Of a DNA stretch of 64,000 nucleotides, positions 14,821 to 24,110 are shown piece after piece. The DNA comes from Streptomyces pyxinae. GTDB lineage: Bacteria; Actinomycetota; Actinomycetes; Streptomycetales; Streptomycetaceae. The stretch lies in the NCBI RefSeq assembly GCF_024756275.1, contig NZ_JANUGQ010000008.1, positions 1 to 64,000 on the forward strand, written 5' to 3'. A program made the translations under genes and the position numbers. How positions within the stretch are numbered: the first letter of the stretch is position 1; each line of letters begins with the position of its first letter. The notes under the pieces are model-generated. The model worked only from the letters and a program-made list of their open reading frames with translations, made no database searches and was not told the DNA's origin.

Positions 14821-15828
14821 TCAGCCGCCGTTCAGCACCTCGGCCTCCTTCTCGGCCGGCAGTCCCATCGCCCGCCGCGCCGGCTCCGGCCCCGTACGGT
14901 CCGTGCCGTCCGCCGCGCGCAGCCATGCCCAGGTGTCCGCGACCGTCTCCGCCACCGGGCGGCAACGCAGCCCCGCCGCCCGCGCCTTGCCCGGATCCGA
15001 GCGGTGCATCGCCTCGTACGCCCCGTTCTCCCACCCCGGCGGACTCCAGACCGGCAGCTCGGTCCAAGGGGTGATCCCGGCGGCGAGGATCTTCTCCGGC
15101 TCGGTCCACCGCAGTTCCGCGTCGGCGCCGGTCACCCGGACGCAGGTGTCGAGCAGTTCGCCCATGGTGGTGTGGCCGGGCGGGCTCACCAGGTCGTACG
15201 CCCCCGAGAGCCCGGCCCCGGCCGCCGTCAGCAGCCAGCCGGCCAGGTCCCGCGCGTCGATGTACTGGAGCGGCAGCTCGCGCGGCCCGGGGGCGAGCAC
15301 CGGTCCGCCCCGGGCGATCCGGCGCAGCCACCAGGGGAGCCGACCGATGTTCTCCCAGGGGCCCAGGATCAGCCCCGCCCGCGCCAGCAGGGTCCGGTCG
15401 GGACCGAAGGCGTCCAGCGCCGCCAGCTCGCCACCCCGCTTGGCCTCCGGGTACGGCACCCCGGTCTCGTCCGGCCCGGCCCCCGCCACCACCGGGGCGT
15501 CCTCGGCCGCGCCGGCCGGGGCGGGCCAGGTGTACACACTGCGGCTGGACACATACGCGTATCGCCCGGCCCGCTCCGCCAGCAGCCGCGCCGCGTCCCG
15601 GACGGGGCCCGGGTCGGCCGACCAGGTGTCCACGACCAGGTCCCACTCGCCGTCCGCCAGCGCGGCGAGCCCGTCCGGCGCGGTGCGGTCCCCGCGCAGT
15701 ACCCGGACCCCGGCCGGCACCGGACGGCTGCCCCGATTGAAGACCGTCACCTCGCACGACCGGGCCACCGCCGCCTCGGTGACCGCCCGGCCCACGAACT
15801 CCGTACCACCCAGTATCAATAGCCTCAT
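14821..15828 (-). CDS. NAD-dependent epimerase/dehydratase family protein (extended SDR)
   Basis: 335 aa. The Rossmann signature is near the N-terminus (LILGGTEFVGRAVTEAA) and the substrate-side motif is YVSSRSVYTWP. The active-site Tyr/Lys pair is PYPEAKRG (YxxxK). A DARDLAGWLL segment is typical of isoflavone-reductase/sugar-epimerase-like SDRs. The substrate cannot be deduced. The start is placed at 15826-15828 because CAGGGT lies 7 bases upstream as a leaderless -10. The gene is divergent from the His/Met-rich protein gene at 15921. Confidence 0.87.
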   Translation of the reverse strand: MRLLILGGTEFVGRAVTEAAVARSCEVTVFNRGSRPVPAGVRVLRGDRTAPDGLAALADGEWDLVVDTWSADPGPVRDAARLLAERAGRYAYVSSRSVYTWPAPAGAAEDAPVVAGAGPDETGVPYPEAKRGGELAALDAFGPDRTLLARAGLILGPWENIGRLPWWLRRIARGGPVLAPGPRELPLQYIDARDLAGWLLTAAGAGLSGAYDLVSPPGHTTMGELLDTCVRVTGADAELRWTEPEKILAAGITPWTELPVWSPPGWENGAYEAMHRSDPGKARAAGLRCRPVAETVADTWAWLRAADGTDRTGPEPARRAMGLPAEKEAEVLNGG

Positions 15829-15920
15829 GGGCTCGACCCTGCCCGCTCGGGACCGGGCCGGACAGCGCTTCCGCCACCGGCTGAACGGCCGTCCGGTCCG
15901 CATGGCAGCATGAGCGGACC

Positions 15921-16793
15921 ATGACGAATGCCCGGTCCCCGATGCGCGCGCTCCGTGCCGTGCTCTTCGCCGTGGTCTGCGTGACACTGGCCGCCGTGGG
16001 ACACGCGTCGATGTCGATGTCGGCGCACGAGCTGCCGGGCGGAACGCTGCTCGCCGCCTTCGCCGGTACGGCCGGGCTCGCCTGGCTGGCGGGCGGCCGC
16101 CGCCGGGGCGCGACAAGCATCGGCGCGGGCCTGCTCGCCGTGCAGGGACTGCTGCACCTCACCTTCATGGGCGGCGCGGGCGGCCACGCCTCCATGGGCG
16201 GCGCGGGCGGCCGCCCGGGGCACGGCATGTCCCGTCCCGGCGCGGTGCCCCCCATGTCCTCCGGCACGACGCACCACGACATGGCGTCCCACTCCATGAC
16301 CGCGCACGACATGACCGCGCATGACGTGGCGGCGCACGGCATGACCGCGCACGGCGGCGGGATGTCCGGCATGGCCGGCGGGCCCGGAGCGGCGCTCCAC
16401 GGCTCCGGTACCTCCGGGTTTCCTGGTGCCTCCGGCATCTCCGGTGCCTCCGGTGGCGGCGACTCGGTGCTCGGCGCGGTCGCCGGGCTGCTCGGCCTCT
16501 CCACCGGCATGGTCGCCGTCCATCTGCTCGCCGCCGCCGTCTGCGCCCTCTGGCTGGCCCGGGGCGAGGCGGCCTTCTTCCGGCTCGCCCGGACCGCCGC
16601 CGTCCTGGCCTTCACCCCGCTGCGCCCGCTGTTCACCGCCGTTCCGGTGCCCGCGCCGGACCGGCCGGCCCGCCCTCGGAGCCGTACCGTCCCGCGTCTT
16701 CGCGGCGTCGTCCTCGCCCACAGCCTGTCCCGGCGCGGACCGCCCCGGGCGTCCGTACCCCGTGCCTCGACCCCCGGAGCCGTTCACGTCTGA
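15921..16793 (+). CDS. His/Met-rich membrane protein, probable metal (copper) handling
   Basis: 290 aa. The first transmembrane helix follows MRALRAVLFAVVCVTLAAVG, the second is around the GLLAVQGLLHL region and the third around the VHLLAAAVCALWLAR region. Between helices two and three is a loop rich in His and Met, with MTAHDMTAHDVAAHGMTAH-type repeats, HHDMASHSM and HASMG. Such motifs bind Cu(I)/Cu(II) in known copper proteins; copper specificity here is inferred. The start is set by CAGCAT at 15906-15911 (leaderless, 9-base gap). The next gene, a PepSY-TM protein, follows after 50 bases and also carries a His/Gly insert, so the two probably form one operon. Confidence 0.8.
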   Translation: MTNARSPMRALRAVLFAVVCVTLAAVGHASMSMSAHELPGGTLLAAFAGTAGLAWLAGGRRRGATSIGAGLLAVQGLLHLTFMGGAGGHASMGGAGGRPGHGMSRPGAVPPMSSGTTHHDMASHSMTAHDMTAHDVAAHGMTAHGGGMSGMAGGPGAALHGSGTSGFPGASGISGASGGGDSVLGAVAGLLGLSTGMVAVHLLAAAVCALWLARGEAAFFRLARTAAVLAFTPLRPLFTAVPVPAPDRPARPRSRTVPRLRGVVLAHSLSRRGPPRASVPRASTPGAVHV

Positions 16794-16843
16794 CCCGGGG
16801 GCCGCTTCCCCGCAGACGTCACACACCGACTCCTAGGACAGTC

Positions 16844-18331
16844 ATGGCCATTGACGCCCCGGTACGCGACGGCGTACCCGACAGAACCCCGGGCGACGGC
16901 CCGCACGGCGGCGACACCCCCGCCCGCCCCACCCCCTCCGCCCGGGGTGCGCTGCGTCCGCTCCTCCTCCGCCTGCACTTCTACGCCGGCCTGCTGATAT
17001 CCCCGCTGCTGCTCGTCGCGGCGGTGAGCGGACTGCTCTACGCGCTCTCCTTCCAGGCCGAGAAGATCGTCTACCGGCATGAGCTCACCGCCCCGGTCGG
17101 CGAGCGTGTGCTGCCGCTCGCCGAGCAGGTGGAGGCCGCCCGGAAGGCCCACCCCGACGCCACCGTGACCGCCGTCTGGCCCGCCGCCGAGGAGGACGCC
17201 ACCACCCGGGTGCTGATGGCCGGACCCGAGGTGCCGGAGGACCGGTCGCTGGCCGTCTTCGTGGACCCGTACACCGCCGAGGTACGCGGTGCCCTGCCGA
17301 GCTACGGCAGCTCCGGCGCCCTGCCGCTGCGCACCTGGATCGACCAGCTGCACGCCAATCTGCTGCTGGGCGAGCCCGGGCGCGTCTACAGCGAGCTGGC
17401 CGCGAGCTGGCTGTGGGTCGTCGCGCTGGGCGGGGTGCTGCTCTGGCTCGGCCGCCGGCGCACCGCCCGGCGCGCGCTGGTGCTGCCCGAGAGCGGCCCG
17501 GCCTCCCGCCGCCGTACGCTCTCCTGGCACGGCTCGGTCGGCCTCTGGTCGGCGGCCGGTCTGGTGCTGCTCTCCGCGACCGGGCTGACCTGGTCCGCGT
17601 ACGCGGGCGAGAACATCGGCGCGGTCAAGGACCGGCTCGGCGGCGCCACGCCCACCGTCGCCGCCACCCTGGACGGCGCGGCCCCGGCCGTCGGCGGCGG
17701 GCACGAGGGCCACGGCGCCGGACACGGTACGACCCCGCCGGCGGCTGCGCACGCGGGCGCCCCGGGCGCCGGGACCGACATCGGCATCGACCGGGCCGTC
17801 GAGGCGGCACGCGGGGTCGGCGTGGACGGGAAGATCTCGGTGACCGTGCCGGCCGAGGGCACCGGCTATGTGGTCAGGCAGACCGACACCCAGTTCCCGG
17901 TCCATCTGGACGCGGTCGCCCTCGACCCGGCCGACGGCACGGTCATGGACAGGCTCCGGTTCGCGGACCACCCGCTGCCGGCCAAGCTGACCCGGTTCGG
18001 CATCGACGCCCATATGGGGGTCTTCCTGGGCCTCGCCAACCAACTGGCCCTCGCCGCACTCGCCTTGGCGCTCATCGGACTGATCCTCTGGGGCTACCGG
18101 CTCTGGTGGCTGCGCCGTCCCACCCGGGACCGGGCGCTGGGCTTCGGCCGTCCGGTGCCGCGCGGCGCCTGGCGGAAGGTGCCGGTCACCCTGGTTCTCC
18201 CGCTGGCCGGGGCCACCGCGCTGGTCGGCTGGTTCGTGCCGCTGCTGGGACTGAGCCTGCTGGCCTTCCTGGCCGTGGACGTGCTGCTCGGGGCGCTGGC
18301 CAGGACCCGGCGCCCGGCTCGCGCCTCCTGA
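16844..18331 (+). CDS. PepSY-associated transmembrane (PepSY-TM) protein
   Basis: 495 aa. Helix 1 (RLHFYAGLLISPLLLVAAVSG) opens the protein, a PepSY-like extracellular domain with LHANLLLGEPG follows, then helix 2 at WLWVVALGGVLLWL, the WHGSVGLWSAAGLVLL helix, a second PepSY repeat, and C-terminal helices. A His-rich insert (GGGHEGHGAGHG) sits in the second outer domain. PepSY-TM proteins often accompany iron or copper reductase and uptake systems; the His-rich partner upstream points to metal handling. A weak AGGA motif lies about 8 bases before the ATG. Confidence 0.88.
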   Translation: MAIDAPVRDGVPDRTPGDGPHGGDTPARPTPSARGALRPLLLRLHFYAGLLISPLLLVAAVSGLLYALSFQAEKIVYRHELTAPVGERVLPLAEQVEAARKAHPDATVTAVWPAAEEDATTRVLMAGPEVPEDRSLAVFVDPYTAEVRGALPSYGSSGALPLRTWIDQLHANLLLGEPGRVYSELAASWLWVVALGGVLLWLGRRRTARRALVLPESGPASRRRTLSWHGSVGLWSAAGLVLLSATGLTWSAYAGENIGAVKDRLGGATPTVAATLDGAAPAVGGGHEGHGAGHGTTPPAAAHAGAPGAGTDIGIDRAVEAARGVGVDGKISVTVPAEGTGYVVRQTDTQFPVHLDAVALDPADGTVMDRLRFADHPLPAKLTRFGIDAHMGVFLGLANQLALAALALALIGLILWGYRLWWLRRPTRDRALGFGRPVPRGAWRKVPVTLVLPLAGATALVGWFVPLLGLSLLAFLAVDVLLGALARTRRPARAS

Positions 18332-18419
18332 ACCCACCTCCCGAGCGGTCCCAGGGGCCGGTCCCGGCACACCCGCCGGGCCCGGCCCCGTGGCGTACGG
18401 GGTCCGAGCCGGGTCCTTA

Positions 18420-18690
18420 ACCGGGGCGGGGGCGGCGTGTGCCGTGCGGGGTCAAGTGCCGGAGCGGGCTCGGGCCGTGCGGGGTCAAGTGCCGGGGCGG
18501 GAGCGGCCCGTGCCGGGGTCGTACCGGGGCGGGGGCGGCGTGTGCCGTGCGGGGTGCGTGCCGGGGCGGGCACGGGCCGTGCGGGGTCAAGTGCAGGGGC
18601 GGGCGCGGGCTGTGCCGTGCGGGGTGCGTACCGGGGGCGTACCGGGGCGGGAGCGGTTGCGGCCCCATGCCGTGCGGGGTCGGCGCCGAC
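18420..18690. repeat. Degenerate ~35-bp GC-rich repeats, no gene (18332-19027)
   Basis: The core CCGTGCGGGGT recurs six times (near 18442, 18476, 18545, 18578, 18615, 18670), spaced by variants of CAAGTGCCGGGGCGGGAGCGG. The rest of the ~700-base gap up to metY is GC-rich with no convincing gene. I looked for a SAM riboswitch before metY and found none I could recognise. Confidence 0.65.
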
Positions 18691-19027
18691 CGGGCCGGCG
18701 GGTGGCGGCCGAGGTGGCCGGCCGCGCTCTCGCGCTGTGGCGGAAGCGGCCCGCCGCGCCCTTGTACCGCGGTTGTCGCGGTTGTCGTGACTGTCGTGGC
18801 CGGAGACGCCGCGCCGTCCCTGTGCCGCGGCCAAAGGGCCCGCTCCGCCCCTGTGTTGCGGCCGTGTGGCGAGTTGATGGCCACTGGGCCAAGGCGGTAC
18901 GCCCCCGCCGCCGGCGGCCGTACCGTCGCGACACCGGCTCCGCCCGCTCCCTTTCCCCGGGCCCCCACCAGAGCCGGCGCCCCGCACCGAGACCGAGCCG
19001 GACAGCGCGAGAACGTACGAGGTCAGC

Positions 19028-20587
19028 ATGAGCCAGCCGCCCATCGACGCCGTCACCGCCGGGCACCCGCCCGAGCCCACCGCGGCGCCCGCCGAACCCC
19101 CGGCCCCCGCCGCCTGGTCCTTCGAGACCCGGCAGATCCACGCCGGGGCCCAGCCCGACCCCACCACCGGGGCGCGGGCGGTGCCGATCTACCAGACCAC
19201 GTCCTATGTCTTCGAGGACACCCAGCACGCCGCCGACCTCTTCTCCCTCGCCCGGCCCGGCAACATCTACACCCGGATCCACAACCCCACCCAGGACGTC
19301 CTGGAACAGCGGATCGCCGCCCTGGAGGGCGGGGTCGCGGCGGTGGCGCTCGCCTCCGGGCAGGCGGCCGAGACGCTGGCGCTGCTCACCCTGGCCCGGG
19401 CCGGCGACCACATCGTCTCCAGCGCCTCCCTCTACGGCGGCACCTACAACCTGTTCCGGCACACCCTGCCGAGGCTGGGCATCGAGGTGTCCTTCGTGGA
19501 CGACCCGGACGACATCGGCGCCTGGGCGGCGGCCGTCCGTCCGGAGACCAAGGCGTTCTTCGCGGAGAGCCTGGGCAATCCGCGCGGCAACGTCCTGGAC
19601 GTCCGGGCCGTCGCCGACGCGGCCCACGCGGCCGGGGTGCCGCTGATCGTGGACAACACCGTGCCCACCCCCTATCTGCTGCGCCCGCTGGAGCACGGTG
19701 CCGATGTCGTGGTCCACTCCGCGACCAAGTTCCTCGGCGGCCACGGCACCACCATCGGCGGTGTGGTGGTCGACGGCGGCACCTTCGACTTCGGCGCCCA
19801 CCCCGAGCGGTTCCCCGACTTCACCGCGCCCGACCCCAGTTACCACGGGCTGCGCTACTGGCCCGACCTCGGGCCCGGCGCGTTCGCCGTCAAGCTCCGG
19901 GTCCAGCTGCTCCGCGACCTCGGCCCCGCGCTCTCCCCGCACTCCGCCTTCCTGCTGCTCCAGGGTGTGGAGACGCTCAGCCTGCGGGTCGAGCGGCACA
20001 CCGCCAACGCCCTGGAGCTGGCCCGCTGGCTGGAGCGCCGGGACGAGGTCTCGGCCGTGCACTACCCGGGTCTGGAGTCCAGCCGCTGGCACGAGGCCGC
20101 CCGGCGCTATCTGCCGCGCGGCGCCGGGGCGGTGGTCTCCTTCGAGCTCGCGGACGGCGCGGAGGCGGGCAAGCGGTTCGTGGACGCGGTCGAGCTGTTC
20201 AGCCACCTCGCCAACATCGGAGACGTACGCAGCCTGATCATCCACCCCGCCTCCACCACCCACAGCCAGCTGGACGCCGAACAGCTGGCCGCCACCGGGG
20301 CGTCGCCCGGCTTCGTCCGGCTCTCGGTCGGGCTGGAGCACGTGGACGACCTCAAGGCCGACCTGGCGGCCGGCTTCCGCGCCGCCAAGGGCGCCGCCGA
20401 CGGTGCCGCCGGGAACGCCGTAGCGAAGGGCACGGCCGACGGTGCCGCCGAGCCCACCGTCGCGAGGGGCACGGCCGACGGTGCCGCCGGGAGCGTGGCC
20501 GGGAACACCGCCGGGACGGCCGTCGCGCAGGGCGTCGCTCCCGGGCCGGACATCGAGGCCGGGGCAGCTGTGAAGGGCGTGCTCTGA
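19028..20587 (+). CDS. metY: O-acetylhomoserine sulfhydrylase (bifunctional Met/Cys synthesis enzyme)
   Basis: 519 aa PLP enzyme that makes homocysteine from O-acetylhomoserine and sulfide in methionine synthesis. The Cys/Met-metabolism fold is clear: [24 protein letters not shown], and the PLP lysine K234 in [10 protein letters not shown], plus [11 protein letters not shown] near the C-terminus. GAGG precedes the ATG by about 6 bases. Family members end near residue 455. This one has about 65 extra residues made of imperfect repeats around ADGAA ([33 protein letters not shown]), probably disordered. metX starts 5 bases after its stop, so the two are co-transcribed. Confidence 0.93.
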   Translation: MSQPPIDAVTAGHPPEPTAAPAEPPAPAAWSFETRQIHAGAQPDPTTGARAVPIYQTTSYVFEDTQHAADLFSLARPGNIYTRIHNPTQDVLEQRIAALEGGVAAVALASGQAAETLALLTLARAGDHIVSSASLYGGTYNLFRHTLPRLGIEVSFVDDPDDIGAWAAAVRPETKAFFAESLGNPRGNVLDVRAVADAAHAAGVPLIVDNTVPTPYLLRPLEHGADVVVHSATKFLGGHGTTIGGVVVDGGTFDFGAHPERFPDFTAPDPSYHGLRYWPDLGPGAFAVKLRVQLLRDLGPALSPHSAFLLLQGVETLSLRVERHTANALELARWLERRDEVSAVHYPGLESSRWHEAARRYLPRGAGAVVSFELADGAEAGKRFVDAVELFSHLANIGDVRSLIIHPASTTHSQLDAEQLAATGASPGFVRLSVGLEHVDDLKADLAAGFRAAKGAADGAAGNAVAKGTADGAAEPTVARGTADGAAGSVAGNTAGTAVAQGVAPGPDIEAGAAVKGVL

Positions 20588-20592
20588 GCGCG

Positions 20593-21762
20593 GTGACCAC
20601 CGGTGCGCGCACCCTTCCGCCGGCCACCGGCGCCTGGCGGGAGGGGGACCCGCCGGGCCACCGGTCCTGGTGCGCGCTCGGCCGGCCGCTGCCGCTGGAG
20701 TCGGGCGAGTCGCTGCCGGGGGCCCGGCTGGCGTACGAGACCTGGGGGCGGCTCGCGCCCGACGCCTCCAACGCGGTGCTGGTGCTGCACGCGCTGACCG
20801 GTGACAGCCATGTCGCGGGCCCGGCCGGTCCGGGGCACCCGACACCGGGCTGGTGGGACGCGCTCGTCGGGCCCGGCCGGGCCCTGGACACCCGGCGCTG
20901 GTTCGTCGTCGCGCCCAATGTACTCGGCGGCTGCCAGGGCAGTACCGGGCCCGCCTCGCCGGGGCCCGGCGGCCGGCCCTGGGGCCCGGACTTCCCGGCG
21001 CTGACCCAGCGCGACCAGGTGGCGGCCGAACTCCGGCTCGCCGACGCCCTGGGCATCGGCCGCTGGGCCGCGGTGATCGGCGGCTCGATGGGCGGGATGC
21101 GGGCCCTGGAGTGGGCGGTGGGCCACCCGGAGCGCACCGGGGCGCTGCTGGCGCTGGCCTGTCCGGCCGCGGCCTCGGCGGAGCAGATCGCCTGGGCCTC
21201 GGTGCAGGCCGCCGCCATCCGCGCCGACGCCCGGTGGGCGGGTGGCCGTTACCATGACGCCCCGCCCGGTGGCGGCCCCCACCGGGGCCTCGGCATCGCC
21301 CGCCGGATCGCCCATGTCACGTACCGCAGCGAGCCCGAACTCGCCGCCCGGTTCGGCCGGTTGCCGCAGGCCCCCGGGGACCCGGCCGCCGGTCCGGGGG
21401 CGGGGCCGGGGCGGCGCGGCCGGTACCAGGTGGAGTCGTACCTGGACCACCACGCCGCCAAGCTGGCCGCCCGCTTCGACGCGGGCAGCTATCTGACGCT
21501 CACCGAGGCGATGAACGCCCATGACCTGGGGCGCGGCCGGGGCGGCACCCGGGCTGCGCTGCGCCGCGCGACGATGCCCGCGATCGTGGCGGGCGTCGAC
21601 TCCGACCGGCTCTACCCGCTGTCCCAGCAGCGGGAGTTGGCCGCCGGGTTGCCGGGGGCCGACCGGGTGCGGGTGATCGCGTCGGCCAGTGGACACGACG
21701 GCTTCCTCATCGAGGCGGACCAGGTGGGAGCCCTCGTCCGCGAACTCCTCACCGCCGGCTGA
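20593..21762 (+). CDS. metX: Homoserine O-acetyltransferase
   Basis: 389 aa alpha/beta-hydrolase that acetylates homoserine to supply MetY. The nucleophile elbow is GGSMGG with S165; D338 (SDRLYP) and H368 (SGHDGFL) complete the triad. The VVAPNVLGGCQGSTGP and WAVGHPERTGALLALACPA motifs are typical. The GTG at 20593 follows the metY stop by 5 bases, implying translational coupling. Two Gly/Pro-rich inserts (near 255-262 and 294-303) interrupt an otherwise standard sequence. A strong hairpin follows. Confidence 0.93.
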   Translation: MTTGARTLPPATGAWREGDPPGHRSWCALGRPLPLESGESLPGARLAYETWGRLAPDASNAVLVLHALTGDSHVAGPAGPGHPTPGWWDALVGPGRALDTRRWFVVAPNVLGGCQGSTGPASPGPGGRPWGPDFPALTQRDQVAAELRLADALGIGRWAAVIGGSMGGMRALEWAVGHPERTGALLALACPAAASAEQIAWASVQAAAIRADARWAGGRYHDAPPGGGPHRGLGIARRIAHVTYRSEPELAARFGRLPQAPGDPAAGPGAGPGRRGRYQVESYLDHHAAKLAARFDAGSYLTLTEAMNAHDLGRGRGGTRAALRRATMPAIVAGVDSDRLYPLSQQRELAAGLPGADRVRVIASASGHDGFLIEADQVGALVRELLTAG

Positions 21763-21831
21763 CCGGATGCCGTACGGACGGTACGCCCCCGCCGTGCCCA
21801 CCGCGCCCGCCGTGCCGGTACGCCCCCGCCA

Positions 21832-21871
21832 CCGCGCGCGCCGGAGCCGTACGGGCCTCCGGCGCGCGCGG
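21832..21871. terminator. Hairpin terminator between metX and the winged-helix regulator
   Basis: Perfect 15-bp stem (CCGCGCGCGCCGGAG with CTCCGGCGCGCGCGG) and a 10-base loop, lying between convergent genes. Confidence 0.75.
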
Positions 21872-21967
21872 CCCCGGCACACTCCCGGCGGGACGGGCGG
21901 CCCCGCGACAGAACAGGTCAACGGGTCAGCAGGTCAGCGGGTCGGTGGGCCAGGCAGCTCGGGCAGC

Positions 21968-22552
21968 TCAGGGCGTGTACTTGTAGCCGACCCGGCGCAC
22001 GGTCTGAATGGTGTGGCGGTGCTCGGCGCCGAGCTTGCGCCGGAGCCGGGCCACATGGACGTCGACCGTGCGTCCGTCGCCCACGTGCCCGTAGCCCCAG
22101 ACGGTGGTGACCAACTGGTCGCGGGTGTGCACCCGGTGGGGATGCGCGACCAGATGGGCCAGCAGCTCGAACTCCAGATACGTCAGATCCAGCGGCCGCC
22201 CGTCCACCAGGGCGGTCCGCCGGGCGCCGTCGATGGAGACCGGTCCCGGGGGCGGCTGCTCCTCCGCCGGGGCGGCCGCGGCCTGCTCGGCGGGGACCAG
22301 CACCAGGTAGCCGACCATCGGCGGCTGGCCCGGCAGCGCGGGCAGGGCGTTCGGCGGGGCGGGCAGCCAGGTGGTGCCGGGCGCCAGCAGCTCGGCGACG
22401 TCCAGGGCGGCGGGGGCGGCCGTCGCACCGGGCACGGCGGCGGCCGGCTGGGCCACCTCGTCCCGGCCGACGGCCCGGAGTCGGTGCCGTCCGGGCAGGG
22501 GGGCGGTGGCCGTGGTGGCGGAGAGGACAGAGGAGGATCGGGTGTTCGCCAT
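21968..22552 (-). CDS. OmpR/PhoB-type winged-helix DNA-binding protein lacking a receiver domain
   Basis: 194 aa. The last ~100 residues are a complete trans_reg_C winged helix: LDLTYLEFELLAHLVAHPH, RDQLVTTVWGYG, GRTVDVHVARLRRKLG and TVRRVGYKY. The N-terminal half is Ala/Pro-rich and has no phospho-acceptor Asp fold, so control cannot be by classical phosphorylation. In S. coelicolor a GlnR paralogue called GlnRII is encoded close to glnII, and this gene sits upstream of nothing but downstream of glnII in the same way; identity with GlnRII is inferred from position and fold only. Confidence 0.88.
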   Translation of the reverse strand: MANTRSSSVLSATTATAPLPGRHRLRAVGRDEVAQPAAAVPGATAAPAALDVAELLAPGTTWLPAPPNALPALPGQPPMVGYLVLVPAEQAAAAPAEEQPPPGPVSIDGARRTALVDGRPLDLTYLEFELLAHLVAHPHRVHTRDQLVTTVWGYGHVGDGRTVDVHVARLRRKLGAEHRHTIQTVRRVGYKYTP

Positions 22553-22636
22553 GACAGGTCAGCTCTTTCGCGCGAAGGGACGGTAGACGTCAGCGCGACG
22601 GCCGAAGGCCCGGCGGGCGGATGCCGCGGAGGGGCT

Positions 22637-22756
22637 TTAGAGGGCCGGCGCGTTCATCGCGCGGCGACACGCACGGTCGAAGTCGTGGTGCTGGCGGGAA
22701 GGCCAGAACGGCTCAAGGTCATCGCGACCCGTAGCGGTGTTCCGGAGGCTGGCCAT
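22637..22756 (-). CDS. Candidate small protein of 39 aa
   Basis: ATG at 22754-22756 to TAA at 22637. The product is Arg/His/Asp rich, with NTATGRDDLEPFWPSRQHH in the middle and RRAMNAPAL at the end. Third codon positions are mostly G or C, as in real neighbours, and the frame upstream of the ATG becomes low complexity, which suggests the short form is the gene. It lies between glnII and the winged-helix gene on the same strand. No family recognised. Confidence 0.45.
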   Translation of the reverse strand: MASLRNTATGRDDLEPFWPSRQHHDFDRACRRAMNAPAL

Positions 22757-22774
22757 GCGCCCATTGAACCAGAT

Positions 22775-22801
22775 GTAACGCCCCGGTTCCCAGGCGCTTT
22801 C
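22775..22801 (-). promoter_or_regulatory. Partial GlnR-like box upstream of the 39-aa ORF
   Basis: On the minus strand GAAAG, GGAAC and GTTAC follow one another with exactly 6 bases between them, resembling part of a GlnR box (gTnAc-n6-GaAAc). The fit is weaker than at glnA or glnII. Confidence 0.3.
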
Positions 22802-23008
22802 CGCCAGATCTCCCGGACGGGCCTCCCGGCAGCCGTCCGCCCGGGCCCCGCCGAAGGCCCCCGGCCCCCGGCTTCCCCGCCCACCGGACGTCACCGGCCC
22901 CCGCCTCCCCGTGCGCCGAAGGCCCGCGGCCCCCGCCTCCCCGCACGCCGAAGACCACCGGCCGCCGGCCTCCCCGTACGCCGGAGGGCACCCGCCCCCC
23001 GTCCGGAC

Positions 23009-23054
23009 GGAGGGCACCCGCCCCCGTCCGGACGGACGAAGGCGGGCGCCCTCC
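23009..23054 (-). terminator. Hairpin terminator after glnII, in a repeat-rich spacer
   Basis: GGAGGGCACCCGCC pairs with GGCGGGCGCCCTCC (14 bp, one A-C mismatch) around an 18-base loop, 24 bases past the glnII stop. The spacer also holds a direct duplication of GGAGGGCACCCGCCCCC-GTCCGGACGG (22983-23035, one copy with an extra C). Nothing gene-like is seen in 22810-23000. Confidence 0.65.
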
Positions 23055-23078
23055 GGCGCCGTACGCACCACGCCCGGA

Positions 23079-24110
23079 TCAGACCTGGCCGGCCTTCTCC
23101 AGCGCGGTGCAGCAGGTGTCCACGATCAGCCGGGTGACCGTGTACGGGTCCACATTGGCGTTCGGCCGGCGGTCCTCGATGTACCCCTCGCCGTCCCGCT
23201 CGACCTGCCACGGGATGCGCACCGAGGCACCCCGGTCGGAGACGCCGTACGAGTACTCGTTCCACGGCGCGGTCTCGTGCAGCCCGGTCAGCCGGTCGTC
23301 GATGCCCGCGCCGTAGTGCTTGACGTGGTCCATCGGCTTGGAGCCCTCGCCGAGCGCCTCGCAGGCGGTGATGATCGCGTCGTACCCCGTACGCATCGCC
23401 CTGGTGGAGAAGTTGGTGTGCGCGCCCGCGCCGTTCCAGTCGCCCTTCACCGGCTTGGGGTCGAGCGTCGCCGAGATGTCGAAGTCCTCGGCGGTGCGGT
23501 AGAGCAGCCAGCGGGCCACCCAGAGCTGGTCGGCCACCTCCAGCGGCGCCAGCGGGCCGACCTGGAACTCCCACTGGCCGGGCATCACTTCGGCGTTGAT
23601 GCCGGAGATGCCGAGGCCGGCCTTGAGGCAGTTGTCCAGGTGCGCCTCGACGACCGCCCGGCCGAAGATCTCGTCCGAGCCCACGCCGCAGTAGTAGCCG
23701 CCCTGCGCCGCCGGGAAGCCGCCCTCGGGGAAGCCGAGCGGCCGGCTGCCCTTGAAGAACGTGTACTCCTGCTCGATGCCGAAGACCGGCTCCTGTGCGG
23801 CGAACCGTTCCGCCACCTCGGCCAGCGCGGCCCGGGTGTTGGAGGAGTGCGGCGTCATGCCGATGTCCAGGACCTCGCACAGCACCAGGATGTCCTCGCC
23901 GCCCCGGATCGGGTCCGGACAGGAGAAGACCGGCTTCAGCACGCGGTCCGAGGAGTGGCCCTCGGCCTGGTTGGTGCTGGATCCGTCGAAGCCCCACACG
24001 GGCAGCTCCGCCACGGCCCCCGGCGACCCGGTCACGATCTTCGTCTTGGAACGGAGCTTGGCGGTCGGCTCGGTGCCGTCGATCCAGATGTACTCGGCCT
24101 TGAAGGTCAC
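23079..24110 (-). CDS. glnII: Glutamine synthetase, eukaryote-like type II
   Basis: 343 aa cytoplasmic enzyme that forms glutamine from glutamate, ammonia and ATP. It opens with FKAEYIWIDGTEPTAKLRSK and has PVWGFDGSSTNQAEG, EQEYTFFKG, INAEVMPGQWEFQVGP, NGAGAHTNFST and RRPNANVDPYTVTRL, all GSII hallmarks. The length is normal and the Tyr adenylylation loop of GSI enzymes is absent, as expected. GTG start. A good GlnR box lies 137-174 bases upstream, so transcription should rise under nitrogen limitation. Confidence 0.97.
   Translation of the reverse strand: MTFKAEYIWIDGTEPTAKLRSKTKIVTGSPGAVAELPVWGFDGSSTNQAEGHSSDRVLKPVFSCPDPIRGGEDILVLCEVLDIGMTPHSSNTRAALAEVAERFAAQEPVFGIEQEYTFFKGSRPLGFPEGGFPAAQGGYYCGVGSDEIFGRAVVEAHLDNCLKAGLGISGINAEVMPGQWEFQVGPLAPLEVADQLWVARWLLYRTAEDFDISATLDPKPVKGDWNGAGAHTNFSTRAMRTGYDAIITACEALGEGSKPMDHVKHYGAGIDDRLTGLHETAPWNEYSYGVSDRGASVRIPWQVERDGEGYIEDRRPNANVDPYTVTRLIVDTCCTALEKAGQV

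Noticed and set aside
18691..19027. SAM riboswitch before metY
   Set aside because: No recognisable SAM-I/IV core was found; only GC-rich repeats and a ribosome site.
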